Below, in pieces: positions 44,441 to 58,000 of a stretch of 64,000 bases of DNA. Location: the NCBI RefSeq assembly GCF_039555335.1, contig NW_027305510.1, positions 744,001-808,000 of the forward strand. Direction: 5' to 3'. The translations under genes were made by a program, and so were the position numbers. This DNA is from Amphiura filiformis (taxonomy: Eukaryota; Echinodermata; Ophiuroidea; Amphilepidida; Amphiuridae). The stretch's first letter is position 1. The number at the start of each line of letters is the position of its first letter. A model generated the notes under the pieces. The model searched no databases. It saw only the letters and a program-made list of their open reading frames with translations, and was not told the origin of the DNA.

Positions 44441-45515
44441 AACAACTGCAAAATATTTGTATTTCCCCAGATGCCAAGGCTAACAAATTTCCAACAATTT
44501 CTTATGCATAATTTCTTACATAGGGAAACAAAATTTCTATTAAAATTACAAAATTACCCTTCAAATGCCAAAATGTCTTTGTAATTAGTTTCGTGGATTC
44601 CAGAGCTCTAAGCATAATACTGAATATCAGGGCAGCATCATTTTGATTGATTTCTTTGGTTTTGAACAATTATTAGTTTGCAGATCCCTTCAGCCAAAAC
44701 AATGCTTTAATGTTTCTTTTGTAAATAATTAAGGTTTTTGTTTTTTTATCCTGTAAGAAAAGCATACTTTGAAAATTTGCAAAATAAACTTGTTCCATTC
44801 TGCAATATTTACTGTGTCAAAACCGACGTCTTGCATGATTTGAAAATGTGTTTTGGCTGTCATGATGGCCAAAACATATTTCCAGATCTTTGGATTTCTT
44901 TTAAACAAATACATTGGCACTTTTTGGCAGTAAAGGAATCACAAGCTATTCTGTACCCTTCATCATCATATCAACTACAGAGGGTGCTGATATTGACATT
45001 TTGACATTTATCTTAATATTAATTCAGCTTGCGATATAGGTGAACATTGTTTTTGTCAGTGTGTGTGTCAATGAAGTTCCAATCATTGCATCAATACTTC
45101 AGTCACCGAATAAGTCTTGGTGCTGCACCCAATTGTTTATGGAGTGATTTTGGGCCACAGTCATTGACAATCTGTAAAGTGTGTTGAGGCCTATGTGATT
45201 AGCACATACCACACTCTAAACCACAACTTGCGTTGTTTGGGTTTGTTTTGTATTGATGACTTCAAAGAATACAATGAATACAACTCGATCATTTGACAGC
45301 ATGTCTTAAATTCTGGGTAAATCTCTTTTGTGTGTACGTAAGGTGCAGTGTCATTGTCAATCACAACTTCAGAATGATTCCACACCACCAGTGCCATCGC
45401 ATCATTTTTAATGCACTCAGTGTTTCTGAATGTTTTCATCTGCAAGCCATGCATACTATTTGTGGTGCTCAGTGATTTTCTAAGGAAAATATGTGCAAAT
45501 TGAACATGCAAATTC
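44441..45515. other. Intergenic DNA or extended 3' UTR, nothing recognised
   Basis: No exon, RNA gene or transposon end was identified. Confidence 0.4.
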
Positions 45516-45778
45516 TAATATGTGACACGATCAAGGGAAATGAGTTGGATGTCGCTAATATTGATTTTGAAATATTGGCAAAGAAAGTGTTAAAATTCTT
45601 TTGTTTTGTATTGTTTTCAGTGATTGATAAATTGACGTAACTTCACAAAGAAAAGTCGATCAACATGGGGTTTTCAGTTTCTGAAAGCTCTAAATATCCT
45701 CTTTAGAAACGTGTGTACAGCTCATTTTCGACCAGGACCGACATGTGACTCATTCCCTTTGATCATGTCACATATGTA
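45516..45778. mobile_element. ~263-bp MITE with ~35-bp inverted ends
   Basis: TAATATGTGACACGATCAAG at the left is mirrored by CTTTGATCATGTCACATATG at the right, continuing through GGGAAATGAGT and ATGTCG. No coding content. Confidence 0.8.
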
Positions 45779-46020
45779 TTGCAGTCATTATGTCTGGACT
45801 AATATCTAGGAACTTTATTTTGCAAATCCCCACTAGTGGTGTGCAGGGTATAATTTAGTGTCAGAATTTTGCATAGCAAAATTGTGACAAAGTTTTATTT
45901 ATATAGCAATAATTATGTATACCGATGACATATGTTTGTGTGATTGCATAGCAATTTGGCTAGATTGTGTAGCAAATACGATGCGTTACCGGTTATTATG
46001 CCCTGGTGGTGTGGAAGATA

Positions 46021-46541
46021 ATCTCGCCGATTAACTCTGCGTCGACTCGGAGCATTTCGATGGCTCTCCTGCGGCTTGCAGTTTCAAGACGCAGTACGCC
46101 GACGAATTAATATGGTGTAGCCATATCCCTGGTTGCGAAATCGCGAGCAGTTATGGGCAACAAGTTTGCAACATCTTGCCATCTTCTTGTTCTGCAGTTT
46201 GTCATTCATTATTCGAAACCTTTATATTAATGTTTATTGTAGTACCTACTTGAGTTTACTCCACGTAAGCAGTTTGCGGATCAGTCGATATAATCCGGCA
46301 AAGAATCAACGCACTCAAGGACACTAATTTGTAAGGCTATTGTCAAGTGTTATAAGTCGGTTGCGAGAAATGCAGGAGTTGGGCGATCAAGCTGATGAAC
46401 GGGTGACTGAACATGGTTTTTCATCGAGCAGACACACATTTTGTTAGTGCATATCGCAACAGTATTTTATTTCTCAGCATATGTGCATCGGCGTGGGTCT
46501 GCGGCTTAGGTTCGGGCACGCCAAGAGTTAATCGGCGAGAT
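46021..46541. mobile_element. 521-bp element with perfect 18-bp inverted ends
   Basis: ATCTCGCCGATTAACTCT at 46021-46038 is exactly complemented at 46524-46541; weaker pairing continues inward (GACGCAGTACGCCGACG against CATCGGCGTGGGTC). Target duplication unclear. Confidence 0.75.
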
Positions 46542-46676
46542 TGAGCACCCAGGCCTAACTGTACAATTGATTTTGTAATAAAAAGATTATGTATATTTTT
46601 GATTAATAACACTTAAACATCAAAATACAACTCCTAAATGTTACCATTCCTTGTATTTCTTAGTGTTGCCAACAAT

Positions 46677-46861
46677 GGGCTAATCCAGTTAAAATCCATA
46701 TACCCAATGGGAGATATGAGCATAAAATTTCCCATAAAAGGGGTGTAGATTTCAAATGGAGCCACCCATTCAGGTAATCCAATTTGAAATTCATACTCCC
46801 TGTGTGGAAGATTAAGGTCATGTCTTCCATAGGGGGTGTATGGATTTTAACTGGAATAGCC
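46677..46861. mobile_element. Palindromic 'GGGCTATTCC' MITE
   Basis: Both halves present: GGGCTAATCCAGTTAAAATC at the left and TTTTAACTGGAATAGCC at the right, centre TTCAAATGGAGCCACCC. Confidence 0.85.
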
Positions 46862-47619
46862 AAATACTTATATGCTGGCTTACCGATATTCTTTCAAGTT
46901 ATGTACATAGTAAAAAGCAGCTCTATTATATACTTAAGTCTAAATAAAAAAGTACTAACTTGCTAATATTATAATTTAAGGGTTGCAGAATAGTCTGCAG
47001 GTGCTTTGTTGATATACGCTTTCACAGGGTCTAGCTCTGACCAACATATTAAAGAAAAAAGCCACACCCTCCAACTATACTTATAGTGTATATTGAGTTC
47101 ATATGTGAAAACTGATAATCCGCTTTTGTCAATTTGAGAATTTTAAGGTTTAAACCTGAATTCAGGTTTTTTGCTAAAATTTACACATTCTTATTATTTT
47201 TGTTCAGGCCATTTTGGGGTGTTTTTACTTTATTCCACACATTGTTTCAGGTTTTTTTGGGTCAGTTCCTGTTTTTTCTGATCTGATGCCTGATTAGAGA
47301 ATACATGACATGCCAGCATGTCAGTGAAATAAAGATATAGGAAGTTAATTTTTTTTAAGGAATTCTATGAAAACTGTAAAGGGTTCAGTTTACCGTAGAC
47401 ATAGCTGTTGGATTTCAATTCATATCATAGTATGTAATGCCACTGAGGATGTAATATTACCGAGTTCGCTTGTTATTTTCCCTCTTGAGACAATATCCTT
47501 CCTAACGGTTGTTAAAAATAACAAATTGAGGGATTTTCTGTCAAAATGTTCCTGACCTTGTATGAAAGACAAATTTTGATGTCAAAGTCTTTGTGCATGA
47601 AAAGGATGTTTGAAAAATC
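46862..47619. other. Intergenic DNA with a dispersed-repeat fragment
   Basis: About 47110-47290 matches the repeat seen at 40870-41035 and 54346-54500 (TTAAGGTTTAAACCTGAATT / TTCAGGTTTTTT phrases). No gene. Confidence 0.45.
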
Positions 47620-47870
47620 ACCCAGTTAAAATCCTATTCAGTGATCCGATAAAAGTGTAAAAAAAAAATTAAACGAAGTATAAATTGCCTAAAAGTGAAG
47701 GATAAGTCATTAAACTTGTCATCATGTATTTTTGAAATGAAAAATTTGGCAAAAAAGAGGAAATACATGTAGCTAATTTCTGCACTTATGTAGCAAAATT
47801 ACAGATTCATGTAAAATGTCTCATTTTGTCGTTAATACACAGCTTTATATGACACTAACAAAGGTGCTAA
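47620..47870 (+). repeat. Diverged fragment of the X/Y inverted arm
   Basis: Phrases CTATTCAGTGATCCGATAAA, ACATGTAGCTAATTT and ACAGATTCATGTAAA follow the order seen in 11370-11550. Confidence 0.65.
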
Positions 47871-48360
47871 AATTTGAATTTTCATGATTTTTGTAGCAGG
47901 AACTGTCTTGGAATTTGCAGGAGAGCATTAAAAAGCTCTTCTAGAGCCTTCAAGTAGAGCTGTTTAGAGCATTTTCAATAGAATGTAAGGAGAGAATGGT
48001 CAACTAGAGAAAGCTAAAATCACTCTCCCACATCAGATTTCAGGAGAGCAGTATAGAGCGATTGCTCTCGCTCTCCTCAAAAGGCAGTCCCTGTTGTAGT
48101 CCTCCGAATGAGCAAAACACTGAATAGGCTTGTAAGTTTTGAGGGAGGCTTGTAAGTTTTGAGAGAGGGGTGAAAGGAGGGGAAAGAAAGTGGTAACTTC
48201 CTTGGCAGAAATATATTTAGTAAGTCCCTGCCTAGTGTATAATGTTCTTTTCTCTGCAAAGCATTTTGTTCATATCCTGTAGTTGATAGCGTGTAGAATG
48301 TACAGTAGCTATAGCAATGTGACAAATTCTGCTAATATCTGACACTACATAGCTCCTTAA

Positions 48361-48721
48361 GGTGGTTACACCCCCTGATAAATTTTGTGACTAATTTTGC
48401 ATTTTTCTCAAAAAATAACTACACACTGATAACAAAGGTTATGTATATTATAGGGGCAAGGAATCCAATTACTACACTGGAATTTCAGTGACCCAAGACA
48501 AGCGGTTCGTTATTTATGATAAGAAATAAGGTATCGCTAGAATGTATCTCATTTCCTGTCATATATACTGAACCGCTCGTCTTGAATCATTGAAATTTCA
48601 GTGAGGTATTTGGATTCCTTGCCCCAATAATATACATAACTTTTGTTACTAGTGTGCTATTTTTTTTGTGGAGAAAAATGCAAAAATAGTCACAAATTTA
48701 CCACAGGGGTGTAGTACCCCC
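48361..48721. mobile_element. TTAA-flanked MITE (family 2), diverged full copy
   Basis: TTAA at 48357-48360 and 48722-48725. Inverted ends GGTGGTTACACCCCC / GGGGTGTAGTACCCCC and inner mirrored phrases around TATTATAGGGGCAAGGAA. Confidence 0.85.
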
Positions 48722-48725
48722 TTAA

Positions 48726-49665
48726 AGTTATTGGTTTAGAGCTTTCTTTCACTTATTTTACCCTGAAATACTCTGCTCTAAACAGTAATGCAGCAGTAGC
48801 ATTTAAGAATAGATAAATCAAAGTGTCTATATAAGGCGACAAAATAAAAAAAACTGTTCTACAAGCCCAAAGGACCCAAATTTTGCATCTTGGGGATTTT
48901 TTTTAGCTGCAATTTAAAACAGCAGATTTTTTGCCAAAGTTGATTAATTTTGACTAATTTTGTTTTAGCTTACTAATATTTAAAAAAAAACAAATGTCCC
49001 AACTGACCGACCCTACTTGGCAAGTCCATCACCTGTTGAACAGGATTGTTTGTTTCTGTCGCCTAGGCCTAAAGCTTGACATTATAATTCAGGATTGAAT
49101 TGCAGACAGTCCCATGTAATAAAAATGTACAATGTTAGAATTGTGTTGGGTTGTGCTGGATTGCGCATGACATCTCTTGGCATTGTTAGCTTCATTGGCC
49201 GGCACAATTTGCCCAGTCACTGATATTTCTTTCCCAGTCAACTTTTCTAAAGGAACCTCATAGTCAGAGGTAAAGTTCATTATTGATTGCAGGTCTTGTC
49301 AGATGCAAACATGGTGACACATCTTTCTGGCAGAACCATGGCTTGTCCTCAAATTATTTTTTTTTTCTGTTTCTTATGAGTATGTTGACTGGTTTATAAG
49401 CTGAGTGGCTGTTCCACGCATATCTTTGTTTTTTAAGCAAGATGGCATAAATGTTTTGTAAAAACATGCTTGTCTTGGAGGTATGATACAATTTTCATAA
49501 TTTCAATAGAGACCATAGTTCTGAAAATTTCCTAAGTTCAAATTTTGTTTTGGAGATTTTTTTTCTGTTTTCTAATGTTTTTCAATTAAAAATCGACATT
49601 GTATTTTCTATAGACAAATATTTCAGTGAAATTTTTAAGGTCAAATTAGAGATTGTATTATTTAC
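48726..49665. other. Intergenic DNA, nothing recognised
   Basis: No exon with acceptor and donor in a shared frame was found; one TAGGCCTA at 49064-49071. Confidence 0.45.
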
Positions 49666-49855
49666 AGGTAAATCAGGTAATTCTTGGCCAAGTTTGAACT
49701 CTTGGAATGCTATTGGCTCTGCTGCTAGAAACATACATGCACATAGTGCGATACAGAAGAAAGCATGCATGCGCCTTACATTGCGTACACGCTTAGTATG
49801 CTACATGGACGCAACAGGTATGTTCAAACTTGGCCAAGAATTACTTCATTTACCT
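49666..49855. mobile_element. 190-bp MITE with ~30-bp inverted ends
   Basis: AGGTAAATCAGGTAATTCTT then GGCCAAGTTTGAAC is mirrored at 49821-49855 with two or three changes. Confidence 0.8.
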
Positions 49856-50122
49856 ATAAATACCTTGCCAAAGTCTTCATATTAATTTAAGAATGAATAT
49901 TTCTGGAAACTTGAACATGGAATTCCATTTTTTATTAAAATACTTAGAAAAATGGTACACAATGGTCTATACATAAAAAATATGTGGTGTTGTAGCTTCC
50001 TTTTTTTGCTGTTTATGAGTACTCATAAACTTTGGTTAAGTAGATTCAAAATTTTTTTTTTCATTATAGAAAATGGTGGTACTTAAGTTTGGCCAAACAC
50101 AAGTACTTTGTCTCCAGGCCCA

Positions 50123-50330
50123 GGGCTCATAAATATTCCAGTTGAAATCCATACATCCCCTATGGAAGACATAATCTTAATCTCCCACTCAGGGAGTGGA
50201 AATTTCAAATGGCATAACCAATTCAGGTAACCCCATTTTAAAAACCACCCCCAGTTTTTGATATAGGTCATGACTTCTATAGGGGATGTATATATTTCAA
50301 CTCTATATATATTTCAACTGGAATTGCCCA
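50123..50330. mobile_element. Palindromic 'GGGCTATTCC' MITE, diverged
   Basis: Both halves detectable (ATTCCAGTTGAAATCCATAC at the left, TTTCAACTGGAATTGCCC at the right), with an internal tandem TATATATTTCAACT near the right end. Confidence 0.8.
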
Positions 50331-50344
50331 ATTGGCCATCCAGC

Positions 50345-50598
50345 TATTCACAAAAGAAACTTATTTCCAAATTTTCAGTTGATTCCGATCTTGCGTTTGC
50401 GAGCAATGCATATTATGTGTATTACACTGCTCCATAGGCCACTGTGTGTAATTTCGTTCTGGTAATTATGATATTTTTGCTAAACAAATTTATCTTTTTT
50501 GTACATAAACATAATGTAGCCAGAGCTTTCCTGTGGTATAAAAATCTGAACTTTTTTGAGAAAAGTGGAGATGAGGCTGTGGATCACAACATGCCCCT
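50345..50598. mobile_element. MITE family 3, left-truncated copy
   Basis: Matches 7830-8040 (CTTATTTCCAAATTTTCAGT, GGATGAGGCTGTGGATCAC) and ends at TTAA 50599-50602. It contains extra internal sequence shared with the reversed copy at 24140-24355. Confidence 0.75.
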
Positions 50599-50745
50599 TT
50601 AAGAGCTTCTTTAACTTGTGTTTGGTCTGAAAAAGTTTATTTATTGTTTCCTTTCTAAAAGTAGTATTTCTTTTAGTGTGGTTCTTTCATGAAAGTCATT
50701 TTGACATTAAAAGTAGCATGGAGAAATATGGCTTGTTGAATTATT

Positions 50746-51582
50746 GGGCTATTCCACTTGAAATCCATACACCCCCTATGGAAGACATGACCTTAATCTT
50801 CTACACAGGGATTTCAAATGTTGTACCTAGCTGAATGGGTGACTCCATTTGAAATTCATACTCACTGTGTAGTAGATTAAGGGATCTAGAATAAGCGTTT
50901 AGACAGTATTTTTTGTGGGACATGAGAGCACATCAGACATATCAATTGCATTCTGAATCTGAAGAATGTCTTTCTGATATCAAATAATTTTCATTTTTGA
51001 AAATCACGATATAATACAAATTTTATGACAAATTATTAAAACTTGATATTTTTCAAATTTTTGATATTTAACAGTCCTCAAAGTAAATTTTATAAATCTA
51101 ATGATTTATACTTAAAGTGTATGTAGGTGGGATGAAAAGCCGACGATCAATTGAAAATTTTGACCTTTCGTATTGAAGATATGGATTTTTTTCCCCAAAA
51201 GACCTAATTTTTTTGGTGTTTTGGGAAAAACATCCATATCTTCAATACGAAAGGTCAAAATTTTCAATTGATCGTCGGCTTTCCATCCCACCTACATACA
51301 CTTTTAAGTATAAATCATCAGATTTATAAAGTTTACTTCGAGTACTGTTAAATATCAAAAATATCAATTTTTAATCATTTGCCATAAAATGTGTATTACA
51401 TTGCAAATTTCAAAAAATCAAAATTATTTGACATCAGAAGGACATTCTTCGTATTCAGAATGCAATTCGATATGTCTGATGTGCTCTAATGTCCCACAAT
51501 AAATACTGTCCAAATCGTTCATACCCCACCCTGAAGGTCATATTTTCCATAAGGGGTGTATGGGTTTCAACTGGAATAGCCC
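50746..51582. mobile_element. Palindromic 'GGGCTATTCC' MITE split by a MITE family 1 insertion
   Basis: The left part runs 50746-50880, the right part 51532-51582 (GAAGGTCATATTTTCCATAA ... TTTCAACTGGAATAGCCC). Joined at the TTAA they give the usual GATTAAGGTCATG phrase of this family. Confidence 0.88.
50881..51531. mobile_element. MITE family 1, long palindromic copy, nested
   Basis: Flanked by TTAA (50877-50880) and TGAA (51532-51535, a one-base decay of TTAA). The inner arms around 51105-51300 pair almost perfectly over about 90 bp each (around GATCGTCGGCTTTNCATCCC), a longer foldback than the copy at 836-1264. Confidence 0.88.
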
Positions 51583-53217
51583 ATTGTAAAATATAATGAG
51601 GGGTGATGCAAGAAAGCCGTATCTGCAAATTGGGCTGTTCCACTTGAAAACTACACCCCACTGTGAAGATTTTGGAATTCCATCCAAATTCAACGGTTTA
51701 AATTATTGAAGATCCAACTATATAAAGTGCATAAGTTGTGGAAGCTTTTGGAATTCCAAGCAAATTTCTTATCAAATTGGGCTAAATTCAACTGAATTTG
51801 ATCAATTTCAACAGTTTTCAGCTGGAATTTTATTTAAAACTAGCCCAGATTCCCAGCTGGATTGACCAGAAGGTGCAACTGGAATTATGATGGCGCTGAA
51901 ATCTTCCACAGGGGGTGTGTGGATTTTAATTGGAATTGCCCAATAGCTGCCTTATAGAAATTTGACAATTTCTGGCAGCTATTGTGGGTAGGGTTTTTTT
52001 GCAGTTAAACCTCTCACTAAAACAACCTGCTGTATACATGTATTATTTAAAGAAAAGAACTGAAATATATTGAAGATATTTTATACATAAAATCTTGACT
52101 CAAATTGTGTGTTCTGTGTGTGAGTAGAAATGGCAGTTATTTACAAACAAAAGCAGATTCTTCACTGAATATAATTTTTTTGTGTTAGGGTTAAGAGGTA
52201 TGGTTTAGTTTGTAAGTATAGGAGTTACGGAGTTGGAGTTGAACAGTAGGGTATAAGGCCTTGTGCATTGGCCTGAATGAACCGCTCTCCTACCAAATGC
52301 TCTTCAAGGCATGTTTAATAAATTAATATTTTGGGTTTAAACAGGTTCATTCTGCTCACTGCCCTATGCTGAAATACATTTTAATTGGCTATTGTTGAAA
52401 TTACATGAAGCCCTCAGGTCTTTTTAATCACAGTATATTGTCTTATATCGATCGACTCTCACGAAGGTGGATCCTGAGGGGGCTAAAGGGGGTCCAGCCC
52501 CCTCTTGACAGCTAAATCATGCAAATTCAGCACACTCTTTTTTACCAATTTAGACACTTGGCCCTTCTTTTTAGAAATCCTGGATCTTCCCCTGTCTCAT
52601 ACTTTCAGAAACTAAAGACAAAGGTAACAATAATGAGTAATGAGGTACCGAACTGTTGAGAAAATAGTACCATGTGAATTATATAGATACAAACACCCAT
52701 ATACTACCAAGGCATGTACAGACCACAGATTCGTGCTGTGACACTTCTTTCGTGTGCGGTCAAGTTGATTGTAACTATTTACACTGGGTGAATTTTTCTG
52801 GATCACTTACCATGGCTATTGTCTAGTGTCTATGGACCACAATTGCCTCATCCCAATGCCATAGTTCAATAACTTCAATTTAACAATCACAGAGCAAAAT
52901 TTGACCTCACGTTGCAGAGTATGAGTTTGTGTACCCAAATTTTCAAAGGTCATTCAATGAATGTGCAAATGTATTGGGGTTAAAGAACTGTGTCCTGATA
53001 GATGCACATGTTGTGGATCCTAGTGGGTGTCTATTGTCTTGTTGAAGGAATACTGGAAATACACCATATCGGCAATAGCTGCCCTATAGACATTTGACAA
53101 TTATTGGATTCTATACTTGTATGCATCTAAAGATATGACACCTGGCAGCTATTACAGATATGGTGTTCTTGAACAACTTTGATTTGCTGAGATAACCTCA
53201 GTGACTGTGTGGTACAA
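51583..53217. other. Intergenic DNA with repeat fragments
   Basis: About 51900-51940 is a half copy of the GGGCTATTCC MITE. Related phrases CAATAGCTGCC...CATTTGACAATT...GGCAGCTATT occur at 51949-51992 and 53081-53150. A GC-rich patch lies at about 52480-52510. No exon found. Confidence 0.45.
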
Positions 53218-53400
53218 GGGCTATTCCAGATGAAATACATACGCCCTATGGAACACATGACCTTAATCTCCCACACCTAGGGAGTAGAGATTTCAAATGG
53301 GGTTACCTGAATGGATGACTTCATTTGAAATCTACCCCCTGTGTGGGAGATTAAGGTCATGTCTTCCATAGGGTGTATGGATTCCAACTGGAATAGCCCA
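53218..53400. mobile_element. Palindromic 'GGGCTATTCC' MITE, well preserved
   Basis: GGGCTATTCCAGATGAAATA at the left and CCAACTGGAATAGCCCA at the right, with matching CATGACCTTAATCTCCCACA and TGTGGGAGATTAAGGTCATG inside. Confidence 0.9.
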
Positions 53401-54802
53401 TTTAATACTACTACTACGCCTGTTTACAGTCTGCTTTATAATTCAGTGGACTTCTTATTCTAACTATGGATATTATTGAACTATTGCTACTTGAATCAGT
53501 GACATAATTTTTTCAAAGAATAATAAAACTCATCACCAATCAAGGTAAGAGTATTTCAATATTAATATTTATCTAATAAATGTGTGTTATTTGACTTTTA
53601 ACTTAGACCTACAGCTGTAAATTCCATGACCTACAACAATTTGACACACTAATACACACTGTTGGTTTCTTATACCCTTAAAAATGATGCTAGATGTTCG
53701 TTCAGAAAATGGTTTTTTTCACTGGTGTTGTGCTTATATTGCAGTTTTTAAAACGCGTTTCTTGAAAACAAAATATGAGTAAATATAAACTGATTAAACT
53801 CGCATTGTCGAAGTACAACATAAGATCATTATGTGTATTGTTTCAATCAGATTTAAAGATGCTTTTTTAATTTACTGAATAATACAAGGGGGACGTAAAC
53901 TTAAACTGAACTGAACTGATGTAAGGTGTTTGTTGGGGGTTACGTGTTTGTAGATTTGTATACAAAACTTTTTTTTAAAAGTTAGTTGTATAAATTACTT
54001 GGGATTTCCCTTAAAACCCAAGATTAAGCAAATATTGTTGGTAGAGAACGTGCCTATACTATAGATAAAGCAGTGACCCATTACATTTATTGGTTAGCTA
54101 CGCTCAACTTTAGAGGGTGTTTCCAAACAAAGTATATCAAAACAATTGAACGTACGTATGTAATGCTGTATAATTGTACTATTCGTTTTCGCGGTTTTCA
54201 GAGTAAATTTAATGCTATAATGGGTCAAAGTTAAGACAATTAGGACATGAACCGGGCTAATAATGATAAACAAATTAAATTGATAAAACGCCTTATTTTA
54301 AATGCACAATACACCCAAAATCGCTGAACAAGATTAATACAAGGCATGAGAATTTTCAATTTTCAGGTTTAAGCCTGAATTCAGGCTTTAGTGGGTCCAA
54401 AGTTTCCGCACTTTGTTTTAATTTCAGCCCGGTTTTGACCTTTTTAGCCTAATTGCACGCGCTTTTTCTGGCTTTTCAAACTCTTCAGGTTTTTTCGGTA
54501 CGCAGCTAGCTGGAGTCTGGACAGTAGTAATTTACACTTTAATCCTCTAATATTTAATATTTCAAAGACGATCATTTCTAAAAATATTGCCCCATTGAAG
54601 CATACAAAAAAAAAAGAAGATTTATTTGCCTGAATAACTAGAGTATAAAAATTGCATTCATATAGCTTACGTGTTGTTATCATTTTGCACACTCAACGTG
54701 TAGGCACTTTATGAACGGGATAAATTTGCCCTCTTTTGCAATCTTTTGCATTTCGGGACAATCTTGAACGTCAAATTTATGTTTGTTTTAATTGCATTTC
54801 AG
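53401..54802. other. 5' flank or 5' intron of gene 2, with a dispersed-repeat fragment
   Basis: About 54346-54500 belongs to the TTCAGGTTT repeat family. An acceptor-like TTTAATTGCATTTCAG ends at 54802, so an untranslated exon of gene 2 may lie upstream. Promoter not identified. Confidence 0.45.
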
Positions 54803-54845
54803 AACTAATCTATAATCAATAGATCAATTAATAAGCGTTTTCAAG

Positions 54846-55049
54846 ATGCATTACGAAGACAGAAGGACGACATACCACTCATCATCGAGGGAACCCTTAT
54901 GTCATACGTGGAATTGCTTTATCGGCACAACAGGTGCATTACAAGTCATCATTGGTATCGTGTCTATTATATTCGGTACTGTTGTAGTATTAGAGGAGTA
55001 TGGCACGGATAAGTCACCTATCGGGATGCCCATATGGGCTGGCGCTCTG
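54846..55049 (+). CDS. Gene 2 exon 1 (N-terminus, TM1, start of TM2)
   Basis: ATG at 54846, 68 codons, donor CTCTG|GTAAGT. An acceptor at 54801-54802 gives a short 5' UTR in the same exon. Only ATG in frame near the start, so the start is well supported. Confidence 0.85.
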
Positions 55050-58000
55050 GTAAGTTGCATTAAGAACAACAAATAAACAAAACAACAACAACAACAACCA
55101 ACAAATAACCCAATGAAAAAAAACCCGAACACACAAAGAAAACAACAACAAACAAACAAAAGAAGAACAACAGCAACACAATTCAGTTATCTATATTTTT
55201 GGTATACTGCTCAAGCATTTTAAATGTAAAAGTAAGCGATGGTGTACCCATAAGCGCGGGCGTCAATCCTAGGGGGCACGATATGCCCCCTCACACGCAC
55301 ACCCACTTTTGGGCCAAATGACCCATTTTTTATTTTTTTCTTCAGCAACTTTTTGACAATTTAAGCAAGATACTGTAGAGCAGTTTGGCAACTATATAGA
55401 AGAGTATTATTATAGTTTAAAAAAAATACAAAACCGCAGGGGCAAAAGATTTTTAAACAAAAACCCAATTGTCATATTTTGGCTCCTATACACCTTTTTC
55501 GTAATTGACCACTTCGTTGCCGTTGGCGGCGTGTCTCTGCTAACTCCAATTAGGCCGATCAAAAAACTGAAAGCGAGGCCAAAGATGTAATTACATACTC
55601 CCAATTATGCAAAGTTAATTTGCTAAGTATCTATAAGGACTATGTAGCTGAGACATGGTACTTTATGTAGTACAAGTAAAATAGAAGTATATTACGTTAA
55701 GCATTTTGCTAATTTTAATCTGCATAGTTAATTAGAGGCTATTCGAGTTCATTTGATTTTTTCAAGAAATTAACCGTATTATTTCTTTTTTATAATAAAG
55801 AGGCATTTTTTAACCTGTCATCATGTGTTTTTTGTCTTCCAGTTCCTGTTGACTGGTTTAGTAGGACTAGCAAACTTATGTATCCGAAAACGAGCAATGG
55901 TACGTATTGTAGCATTATTGTTTCTAAAACTTCTGGTTATATACCATACCGTGTCTTCCCAGCATAATAGTGTTATGATTGCAGACCAGATCTGCTCTAG
56001 TTTTTAATCCCTTGATTTTTGGTTTATGAACAAAAGAGAAACCAAAACTAAAGATTTGAAATGAGGGAATGTAGTTTTACCACTTCTTGCAATACCATTG
56101 TATATAACTCTGTCAAACAATGTAGTTTTACCACATCTTACAATACCATTGTATATAACTCTGTCAAACAATGTAGTTTTACCACTTCTTGCAATACCAT
56201 TGTATATAACTCTGCCAAACAATGTAGTTTTACCACTTCTTGCAATACCATTATATATAACTCTGTCAAACAATGTAGTTTTACCACTTCTTGCAATATT
56301 ATTACATATGCCAAACTATGTAGTTTTACCACTTCCTGCAATACCATTGTATATAACTCTGCCAAACAATATAGTTTTACCACTTCTTGCAATGCCATTA
56401 TATCATCATCATCATCGGCTGCCCATCGAGTTCGATGAAGGCACAGTTGTCGAAGCTGATGGGTGTCTCTTTCTCCATCCTTCAAGGTACTTCTCCTTTC
56501 GCTTCCGCTCCACTGTTTTCCCAGCATCGTGGATCTTCTTCCTCCAATTGACCCGGTCACTAGCTTTCGTCTCCCATGTATCAACATCCATGTCAGCTGT
56601 CTTCAGATGACGCTTCACAACATCAATTATATATAACTCTGCCAAACAATGTAGTTTTACCACTTCTTGCAATGCCATTATATATAACTCTGCCAAACAA
56701 TGTAGTTTTACCACTTCTTGCAATACCATTGTATATAACTCTGCCAAACAATGTAGTTTTACCACTTCTTGCTATACCATTATAACTCTGTCAAACAATG
56801 TAGTTTTGCCACTTCTTGCAATATTATTACATATAACTCTGCCAAACAATGTAGTTTTACCACTTCTTGCAATACCATTGTATATAACTCTGCCAAACAA
56901 TGTAGTTTTATCAATACCATTATATATAACTCTGTCAAACAATGTAGTTTTACCACTTCTTGCAATATTATTACATATAACTCTGCCAAACTATGTAGTT
57001 TTACCACTTCTTGCAATACCATTGTATATAACTCTGCCAAACAATGTAGTTTTACCACTTCTTGCAATGCCATTATATATAACTCTGTCAAGCAATGTAG
57101 TTTTACCACTTCTTGCAATGCCATTATATAGAACTCTGTCAAACAATGTAGTTTTTTACAACTTCTTGCAATGCCATTATATATAACTCTGCCAAACAAT
57201 GTAGTTTTACCACTTCTTGCAATGCCATTATATAACTCTGTCAAACAATGTAGTTTTACCACTTCTTGCAATGCCATTGTATATCACTCTGCCAAACAAT
57301 GTAGTTTTACCACTTCTTGCAATACCATTATATATAACTCTGTCAAACAATGTAGTTTTACCACTTCTTGCAATACCGTTGTATATAACTCTGTCAAGCA
57401 ATGTAGTTTTACCACTTCTTGCAATACCATTGTATATAACTCTGCCAAACAATGTAGTTTTGCCACTTCTTGCAATGCCATATATAACTCTGCCAAACAA
57501 TGTCATTTTACCACTTTTTGCAATACCGTTGTATATAACTCTGTCAAGCAATGTAGTTTTACCACTTCTTGCAATACCATTGTATATAACTCTGCCAAAC
57601 AATGTAGTTTTGCCACTTCTTGCAATGCCATATATAACTCTGCCAAACAATGTAGTTTTACCACTTCTTGCAATGCCATTATATATAACTCTGCCAAACA
57701 ATGTCGTTTTACCACTTCTTGCAATACCGTTGTATATAACTCTGCCAAACAATGTAGTTTTACCACTTCTTGCAATTCCATTGTATATAACGCTGCCAAA
57801 CAATGTAGTTTTACCACTTCTTGCAATACCATTATATATAACTCTGTCAAACAATGTAGTTTTACTACTTCTTGCAATACCATTATATATAACTCTGTCA
57901 AACAATGTAGTTTTACCACTTCTTGGAATGCCATTATATATAACTCTGCCAAACAATGTAGTTTTACTACTTCTTGCAAAGCCGTTGTATATAACTCTGC

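Noticed and set aside
55072-55159. Cys/Phe/Gly-rich minus-strand frame
   Set aside because: Translation of the AAC-rich microsatellite in gene 2 intron 1.
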